This document shows, piece by piece, positions 57,641-64,000 of a stretch of 64,000 nt of DNA. Positions within the stretch are counted from its first letter, which is position 1. Each line of letters opens with the position of its first letter. The stretch lies in assembly GCA_034509495.1 (NCBI GenBank), contig CM067522.1, positions 11,456,512 through 11,520,511 of the forward strand, in the 5' to 3' direction. A program made the translations under genes and the position numbers. A model generated the notes under the pieces. It had not been told where the DNA came from. It was given only the letters and a program-made list of their open reading frames with translations, and did no database searches. The stretch comes from Acestrorhynchus altus. Lineage: Eukaryota > Chordata > Actinopteri > Characiformes > Acestrorhynchidae.

Positions 57641-57738
57641 AAATGAGGACTGACATGAGGATCTGGTCAAAGGCTACAAAGAGGTCAATGAGAATTGGAA
57701 CAGATGATAATTTAGTTGATATTGCAATGAGAAGTTTT

Positions 57739-58494
57739 TCAGTGACAGCAATGAGAGCAGTCTCTGTTGGGTGTGCTGTTTGAAGCCTGATTGGTTTGGG
57801 TCCTGTAGATTGTTCTAGGTGGAAAAGCAAGACAGCTGATTATAGACAGATCATTAAAGGACTTTTGAGATACTGGTCTATAGTTGCTGATGTCCATGCT
57901 GTCTAGAGTTGGCTTCTTCAATATTGGGATCACTTTGGCATCCTTTAAGGTAGATGGAACATGACCTGATGACAATGAACTGTTTATAATGAAATTAATG
58001 AAAGGAAGAAGGTCTGGAGCAATTGCCTGAAATATTCTGGAATGGATAGGGTCTAGAAGATGGGTGGTTGGATTTTTAGATGAGAGAAAGTGAAGGATGC
58101 CATCTGTGGAATGTGGAGAGAAACAAGACATAGATGTAGGAGGAGGAGAAGGGTGTCTAGTGGGTTGAGTAGAGGTAGGTAGAAAGGACTGGTGGATCTT
58201 GTCAACCTTCTCTTCAAAGAAGGTGACAAAATCGTCCGGGGTGAGGGTAGTGGGTGGAGCGGGAGTAGGGGAGTTTAGGACAGAAGAGAAGACAGAGAAG
58301 AGCTTGCATGTATCAGACACTGATACTTCCAGTCTCTCCTTGTAAAATGATGATTTTACAGGAGTTACTTCCACTGAAAAATGAGAAAGGAGAGCTCGGT
58401 AAGCATAGTGGTCTGAGTCCTGTTGCGATTTTGTCCATCTTCTTTCGGCCGGTCTCAACTCTCTTTGGTTGTTGTGCAGAACCTCTGTCAGCAA
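57739..58494 (-). pseudogene. LINE linker and reverse-transcriptase N-terminal part
   Basis: A 251-codon frame, the longest in the window. Residues 5-60 hold RPAERRWTKSQQDSDHYAYR, the family's conserved linker; residues 84-103 give LTPDDFVTFFEEKVDKI; DPIHSRIFQAIAPDLLPFI (148-166) and KVIPILKKPTLD (187-198) with NYRPVS (204-209) are RT motifs 0-2. After about residue 212 the frame leaves the domain, skipping the LSKVLER-type stretch, and runs out of homology near 57840. It encodes no working polymerase. Confidence 0.85.
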
Positions 58495-58611
58495 TGGGGT
58501 AGGTTTGAAGATTCTTGCAGGGCTTTGAGAGAGAAGGCAGGGAATATTGACTAAAGAGGAGATGGATAAAAGATAAATGCTTGTAGCAGTTTCCAGTGTA
58601 AGGAATGAGAA

Positions 58612-59260
58612 TTAATCAAAATGTGGAAGGGTGGTTAGAATAGTGGAGGTAAGAGATGAGGCTGAGAGAGTGAAGATTGCAGTGAAAGGAGGAAGAAGTT
58701 GAAGAGGTGTGTGCTGGAAAAGAAGGGAGGGAGAGAGTGAAGGACAAAAGTGATAGTCAGAAAAATCAAGAAGAGTAACTGCTAGATCTAAAGCAGGGGC
58801 AGGTCTGCTGAAAATTACATCCGATGTGTTGCCTGCCCTGTGCATTGGACCAGACAGGTTAAAGGTGAGGTCAAATGAAGATAGAAGTTGGAGGAGGCCT
58901 GATGACTGCAGGTTCTCAGATGGAAGGTTTAAATCGCCAGTGAGAATATGTGACGTTTCAACAGGGAGACTACTCAGGAGAGAGTCCAATTCATGAATCA
59001 AATTACCCAATGGACCAGAAGGTTGATAGAGAACAATGATTTGGAATTTAGTGAGAAAAATATACCTAAATAGCATGGAATTCAAAATAAGAAATGTACC
59101 TGCCGACCCTTTGTGGAGAGTGAGAGAAAGCAAAGTTTGAGGATGGGCAGGTGGAGTTGCAGTGTTCTCTGAGGTAAACTACGTTTCTGTCAGAGCCAGG
59201 AAGTTGAGAGATTTGCATCCCCATATATATATTTTTTGAGTGTATGATCGACATGTTACA
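58612..59260 (-). pseudogene. LINE AP-endonuclease domain, partial
   Basis: Minus-strand reading: FAFSHSPQRVG at the start (from a preceding frame), then, in the 173-codon ORF, FQIIVLYQPSGPLG (residues 30-43), HILTGDLNLPS with the GDLN metal/catalytic motif at 66-69, a GNTSDVIFSR block (101-110; families usually have LDL-F there) and FSDYHF at 124-129 (the usual SDHH site, one H changed to Y). It is the nicking domain that opens target DNA. The N-terminal third with its catalytic N and E is missing, and the SDHH change would harm activity. Confidence 0.85.
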
Positions 59261-59262
59261 TT

Positions 59263-59574
59263 ACAGAAGTATCCACACTTGTAAAAAAACACATAAGTGA
59301 ATATAATATATATATATATATATATAGCAAGCATATATTGGTCCTCTGGCCTGATAAGGTAAGTACCTCACAGTTTGCCACTGCTGGTCCACCCTCAGAC
59401 CACTCAGATAATTGTTGTGCTTTCAAAATTTTATTAGTTTAGTAAAGTTGTAGTTTACCAGTGCCCCATATTAATAAATGCTTTCTGTATATTAATTATT
59501 TTCTTTTTATATATAAAACTTGTTTGACTATGTAATCCAAAGGTAATGAAATGTAATCAGCAATCAATATGTTA
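59263..59574. other. AT-rich gap with (TA)n
   Basis: TA microsatellite at 59300-59326, otherwise nothing recognised. Confidence 0.6.
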
Positions 59575-60454
59575 TTTTAAAGGTGCCATAGAATACATTT
59601 ATTGAATATTTGTAACTGTTCTTTGATTTTTAAATAGTAAGTAAGTAAGCAAGAAATATTAGGGCAAAAAAATGCTCATGATGGGCTCATAAAAATAAAC
59701 AACCTCTGCTTTAATTGTCTGGATTATGGTACTGGAATATCTTAGCATAGCATACCCTAGTCTCACATGGCCTAGCATAAGTGTTAATTTTTATATTCTA
59801 GTTAGTTTTTGTATTGTTTGCTGTTCGTCTCAGGGCAGTGTGTAGTTAGCCAGCTGATGAGACTGTAGCCAGGCTAGCTTTTAGCCTATTACTCACTTGC
59901 TTCAACTGGTTGGGCTTTGTCATATATGGTTAGATACAGTTTGATATTCAAATGACATTGCAGAGGACATTTGAGAAAAAAAATATGCTTTAAAAGTTAG
60001 TTCATAAGGCACTCTGTTAGCATTTAGCTTCCCATGGAAACCTAGCCCAAAAACTATGTTAACAATACTCTTGGAATATTGTAACCCCTGTATGGAAGTT
60101 TTCAATTATAACACTATTTTTACCTGAAATATCAACATCTGGGGAAGATGGTTAAACACTCAAACACGGCAAAATGCAGTAGGGTATCTCTAAAAATGGA
60201 TGAAAATTTACCAAAGATATCTAAATAACTCTTTTTTTGCAGCAATAACAGATATAGGTCTGTTAGGGTAAGGTTTTCAGCAGCATTGCTCACAGTTTGA
60301 AAGTGATTTTCACTATTCTTCGTGGCACATTTACTCCTGGTTGGTTCAATGACTGCAAATACTGACACATTTTTGCAGATTTGCAGACTTGCAGTATCTC
60401 CCTGTTTTTTTGCAACTCCCATCCCTCCTTCAGTTTTAACGAGATGCCCAGCTG
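59575..60454. other. Possible TTAA-flanked DNA element, left end only
   Basis: TTTTAAAGGTGCCATAGAAT at 59574 resembles the left end of TTAA-inserting (piggyBac/Kolobok-type) fish elements. The right end was not found. ORFs 59920-60422 lack domains. Confidence 0.3.
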
Positions 60455-60735
60455 AGTAAAAAACATCTACACATTATGATGCTGCCACCCCTATATTCTA
60501 TTTCTGGGAGTGTGTTTGTTGATAAATGGGCAGTGTTAGGTTTTTACCACACATGGCACTTCTGATGCTCCATTTTTGTATCTGACTGACTTACCTATAA
60601 TTCCAGATTTGATGCTTTATTTCTTCAGTAATGGCCTCTTTCTAGTCACCAACCTACACAGGTTAGTTGTATGGAGATCTCTTCTACTGACAGGCGTACC
60701 TTCATTCCAATATGAGCCGTTGAACTTCATGTCAC
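60455..60735 (-). mobile_element. Tc1-like transposase fragment
   Basis: ATTATGATGCTGCCACCCCT, GGGCAGTGTTAGGTTTTTAC and TTCTTCAGTAATGGCCTCTT are antisense to the middle of a Tc1 transposase (the NMVVAAS-type block is ATGATGCTGCCACC reversed). Decayed, no ends. ORF 60576-60767 runs the wrong way through it. Confidence 0.65.
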
Positions 60736-60737
60736 TC

Positions 60738-60950
60738 CTTCAAATCAAATCAAATGTATTTTTATAGCACTTTTTACAACTCATGTCGTCACACAACAGC
60801 TTTACAGAAATCAAGAATAAGATTATCAATGATACATGAAGCAAGTGTGACAGTGGCAAGGAAAGACTCCCTCAGAGGTGAAGGAAGAAACCTTTGGAGG
60901 AACCAGACTCACCAGGGGACCCATCATCCTCTGGTCACTGATAGGGATTT
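60738..60950 (+). repeat. Dispersed repeat family B, copy 2
   Basis: Starts AAATCAAATCAAATGTATTT, then TATAGCACTTTTTACAAC, CAGCTTTACAGAAATC, GTGACAGTGGCAAGGAAAGA, GAAGGAAGAAACCTTTGGAG and GGGGACCCATCATCCTCTGG. More complete than copy 1 at 8530-8770. Minus ORF 60826-61134 is antisense. Confidence 0.75.
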
Positions 60951-60974
60951 TCCACTGAAACAACTGTTTTCCTT

Positions 60975-61095
60975 GAACAGAATATGTCATCAAAAGAGGA
61001 CATTGCCCAGTGTCAGCAAACAGAAATGACAAGATGGTTATAGATGTATGTTTTTCTATGGAACAAACATGGATCAACTTTTGGCAATAAGAACA
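60975..61095 (+). repeat. Direct-repeat pair D, copy 1
   Basis: AGAATATGTCATCAAAAGAG, GCCCAGTGTCAGCAAACAGA and AACAAACATGGATCAACTTT recur at 61565-61690. Confidence 0.65.
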
Positions 61096-61179
61096 TATAG
61101 ATGAATACAGTGTTGCAGATGAATGGTATATCATAGTGCTTTGCTCTGAACACCTACTAATCTTTGGTTCCTGCTATGG

Positions 61180-61545
61180 TCAAACTTTTTAGGTTTTAGA
61201 ACTCTTTCCACATTGGTGGAAAAGGGCCCACAGAAAGGTCAAAGTCATTGTGGCCTTCTCTTAGGCCCTTTCCAGGAATTTGGAAACAAATTTTTAACCA
61301 TATGGCACATTTCCACCAACAATAGGTTCCAGAATCTGAAAAGTTGATCCATATTTGATTCATATTTGCTTTTTGAGAAAAACAAACAGCTGTAACAGCA
61401 TAAATGCAGTGAGTCTATATGCTCAGACAGTTCTTTTGTAGTCCATTTCCACCAAAAGAACTCTGATTCTTAAACTGGTTCATTTCAGGCTTTTAAGAAC
61501 CTTGGTGTTTTTTTAGCAAACCATCCCGTGTTTACACTAGTTTTA
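61180..61545. mobile_element. Probable MITE between the D repeats
   Basis: CTTTCCACATTGGTGGAAAA, CACATTTCCACCAACAATAG, CCATTTCCACCAAAAGAACT and a terminal TTTTAGTGGAACCAAGG: several inverted TTTCCACC/GGTGGAAA motifs with GGTTC cores, as in some PIF/Harbinger-like MITEs. Ends not fixed. Confidence 0.4.
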
Positions 61546-61554
61546 GTGGAACCA

Positions 61555-61700
61555 AGGATACGTCACAGAACATATCATCAACAGAGGGTGTTGCCCAGCA
61601 TCAGAAGAGAGATGGCAGAGCATACCTGTGAGCATTTTGCAGTTACAGACATTTGTTTTTCTCCAAAAAGCAAACATGGATCAACATTTGACAGATGGCT
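61555..61700 (+). repeat. Direct-repeat pair D, copy 2
   Basis: AGAACATATCATCAACAGAG, TTGCCCAGCATCAGAAGAGA and AGCAAACATGGATCAACATT match copy 1 at an offset near 585. Confidence 0.65.
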
Positions 61701-62589
61701 TGAAATATGCAGATTCTGTTCTTCTCCTTGATCCAATAGTTATATATCCAATGATATCATATTGGGAATATATTATTTTGGAATCTTTTCCTACTTTGTA
61801 TGTATATATAATTTAATAATGCTATAATGTTATCATTAATTTGCGTAAAATGCGTTAATTTGTTTTTCATTTTATCAGCTTTATTTCATGGTCACAGCTT
61901 GACTGGTGGCAATGACACATGAATTCACAAGTCTTAAAAGGAAACACCACAAAATTATCTATTTTCTTTTCTTATTAAACGTTTGCTTTAATGTGTCTAG
62001 ATTTTCAATTATACAATTCACAGCCTGCTGTTAATACTTGGAAAAACAGCCCAAAATGTTTAAAACTGCCAATGTTCAAAAATTTTATAAATGTGAATTT
62101 TTAAAATTGTGTGTCCCTTAATTAGTCATTATTAATAACTAATATATATGTCATACATTATAGACATATATGTATATAAAGCATATAGCACTCTATTCTG
62201 CAGATTAACATTGAAGTTATAAGGAATGTTTCGTCTGGAACTTACTTTTGAATAAAGCATGTTTGGAGAAAAGGTAATTTATATATAGAGGAACAGAAAT
62301 TAAAGCAATCTGTTTGGAAAGGAAGTTGATATCATCGCAACACAAAGAACATCTGAATTAAATACAGTAAACAGTTAAAAGAGCTAAAAATACCAATAAA
62401 ATATTTGACATCATCTTTCTAAACTAAATGTTTCCCAGTCCTTGGGGTCCATGACTTCTTTCAGTGTCTATACTGTATTTCCCAACTGGAACTGTGTGCC
62501 AATGTTTCACTCATCATTACTCATCACTGAAAGGAATTCCTAAATTTGAATGAAATGCATCCAGAAATGATCTCACAGCAAATAACCTT
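61701..62589. other. AT-rich intergenic stretch
   Basis: Nothing recognised. Confidence 0.5.
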
Positions 62590-63060
62590 TTCTGTAGAGG
62601 TCAGTTATTAAATTCAGTCTTAGACTCTACAGTACCTTGAGGTGTCAAAATCTCAGGGCACTAAAGATTACTGAAATTAAAATGCTGACTGTCAGCTTCA
62701 ATTTAATCACTTAATTGATTCCATATCCAAGAAGCCTTGTAGGAATATTATCCCTTTTAATACACCATCCCATTTAACTTATAGTTAATTGATTGAAATA
62801 GTTCATTTTTATACTTTACCAGGTCTATGAACAACACAGCACTTCTTGGGCTTTTGGGTTTAAGTGCATTTCCCAAGCACAACCTGGACTACCCAGACAG
62901 TCTGGGAAAATCAATTAATTACCTTCCATTTAATGACTTACCCCTCTTTCAATGCAACTACCATGTCACTCTAGAACTGACCTGCTGCTCAGAGAGAGAG
63001 AGAGCTAACAAAGCACTAATCACAGTTCTATAGGTGACCCCCATTGCGGTTTCTGGAGAT
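62590..63060. promoter_or_regulatory. Candidate conserved non-coding island
   Basis: Unique block with homeodomain-like ATTTAATCACTTAATTGATT, ATAGTTAATTGATTG and AATCAATTAATTACC. Short GA run at 62992-63004. Inferred. Confidence 0.3.
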
Positions 63061-63229
63061 GTTTACTGTTGTCTCTGAGAAGGAAGACCTCTGAAATGTC
63101 ATATCAGTCAATATCAGTAAAGCAAAGATAACTAACTAAAAATGTCAAAATGAATCTGAGATAATGACTAAACAAAGAATGTAAAATATGTCAAAACAGC
63201 CAAAACGTGGTACATTATGAATGTATTAG

Positions 63230-63480
63230 TGAGTTTAACCTTTAGAACCCTAGAGCAATTTTGTGGGTTGTTTTCATAGTTTGACATACTTTTTTCACCC
63301 AAAAGGCTACTCATAGTGTACTTAAATTTGTCTTCATTTGAGATGCAAAAATTAACAGAATTTAAATACTTGTATGAATTTGACCATTGTTTCTTTTATG
63401 AACAATGTTTGTGTTGTCTTTGCTTATAAAGACTACAAACACTTTACATCTCAGAAATCTTGTTGAAAATTGAACATCCT
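63230..63480 (+). repeat. Repeat family R, copy 6 (5' part)
   Basis: TTTAGAACCCTAGAGCAATT, TTTACATCTCAGAAATCTTG and ACTTGTATGAATTTGACCAT match the left part of copies 3 and 5. Confidence 0.65.
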
Positions 63481-64000
63481 TATATTTTTGAATGAAAATG
63501 CAATAATTTTGTTTCGTTTTGAATGTGTGGTTGAAAGGCTTAAAAATGTTACCATTCTTCCCTATTCAGTTAAATACACTGAACTCAGTCTGGGTCAGGG
63601 GGCTTGCTTATATCTGTCTTCTCTGACAAGTCTGAACTGCTCACCTCCTGGATGGATTCCCAGCAGTGTGTTTGTTTATCCTGTATTGTATTGAAATCAA
63701 TAGTCTGAGACACATTTGCACAAGAAAGTAGACTGCAAATGAATGGCAATGTTCACAGAAGTATAAAGGAAAGGAAATGCGTCAAAACATAAAAGAAGCC
63801 TGTTGTGTTGCAGAGGGGGGTTCCAGCAAACTACTGGAAAACAGCAAATGTTCTTCAAACCTGAAGATCTCTGACACTTACAGGTCATGGACTCTAAATC
63901 CTGTGGCCACTGCAGGTACTTGCTTTATTTCAAATACAGAAGATTTCTCACTGTTTCTTCCAGCTGTATTCCAAAACTGCTACTTGTTTAGGAAAGGGAG
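63481..64000. other. Intergenic to window end
   Basis: Nothing recognised; ORFs of 63-74 codons lack domains. Confidence 0.5.

Larger units (their letters stand above)
57003..59262 (-). mobile_element. CR1/L2-group LINE, truncated and rearranged
   Basis: A 2.2-kb minus-strand non-LTR retrotransposon. In order from its 5' side: endonuclease part (59260-58612), linker and reverse-transcriptase start (58494-57739), RT motif A region (57830-57640), a duplicated 105-bp segment, and RT C-terminal part (57480-57003). 5' truncated inside the endonuclease, 3' truncated inside the RT C-terminus, with frame breaks and an internal deletion. Such elements copy by target-primed reverse transcription; this one cannot. 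Clade within CR1/L2/Rex1 is uncertain. Confidence 0.85.

Noticed and set aside
57739..58494. Possible host gene (251 codons)
   Set aside because: The translation is LINE linker and reverse-transcriptase sequence; neighbouring fragments complete the element.

Overview
This window looks like nuclear DNA of a ray-finned fish, most likely an otophysan (characin or catfish type). The evidence is the AT-rich base composition, the very dense CA, CT and TA microsatellites, many dead Tc1/mariner transposons of the kinds typical of teleosts, at least two tRNA-derived SINE families, fish-type CR1/L2-group LINE fragments and hAT-like MITEs. The species is inferred, not seen. I find no intact protein-coding gene, rRNA, tRNA gene, CRISPR array, operon or prokaryotic feature. 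Almost every open reading frame over 60 codons is chance, a translated microsatellite or transposon debris.

Layout. 1-8 kb: a truncated Tc1 relic at the left edge, a SINE copy, a Tc1-derived MITE, a 26-bp minisatellite and a LINE 3' end. 8-16 kb: mostly unique sequence with several islands that resemble conserved non-coding elements, the strongest at 12.8-13.3 kb, plus a Tc1 relic at 14.4-15.2 kb. 17.5-21 kb: a transposon pile-up (Tc1, SINE, Tc1 MITE, two compound microsatellites forming an inverted pair, two more Tc1 scraps, a hAT-like MITE). 21-28 kb: unique islands, a first copy of an internally repeated family here called R, another Tc1 relic, SINE copies and an AAGAACC fold-back element. 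28-35 kb: a tandemly duplicated repeat, a hAT-like MITE, a homeodomain-site-rich island at 30.1-30.6 kb, and further R copies including a head-to-head pair. 35-41 kb: islands, a 45-bp minisatellite and a CpG-rich block at 38.6-39.05 kb. 41-49 kb: a Tc1 element with a nested insertion, a possible coding relic, SINEs. 49-56 kb: islands, a second LINE 3' end running into a TATCT repeat, a long TA tract, and a 740-bp degenerate telomere-like C-rich tract. 56-64 kb: an R copy, a 2.2-kb dead LINE with endonuclease and reverse-transcriptase parts, further Tc1 and dispersed repeats.

Functionally the window reads as an intergenic desert in which complex, CpG-bearing, homeodomain-motif-bearing islands (candidate enhancers) are separated by microsatellites and transposon debris. 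Such deserts usually flank developmental regulator genes, but no flanking gene is visible, so this is inference. I do not see a new multi-gene system. The most unusual structures are the R-family palindrome, the inverted compound microsatellite pair, the CpG cluster and the G-depleted telomere-like tract.
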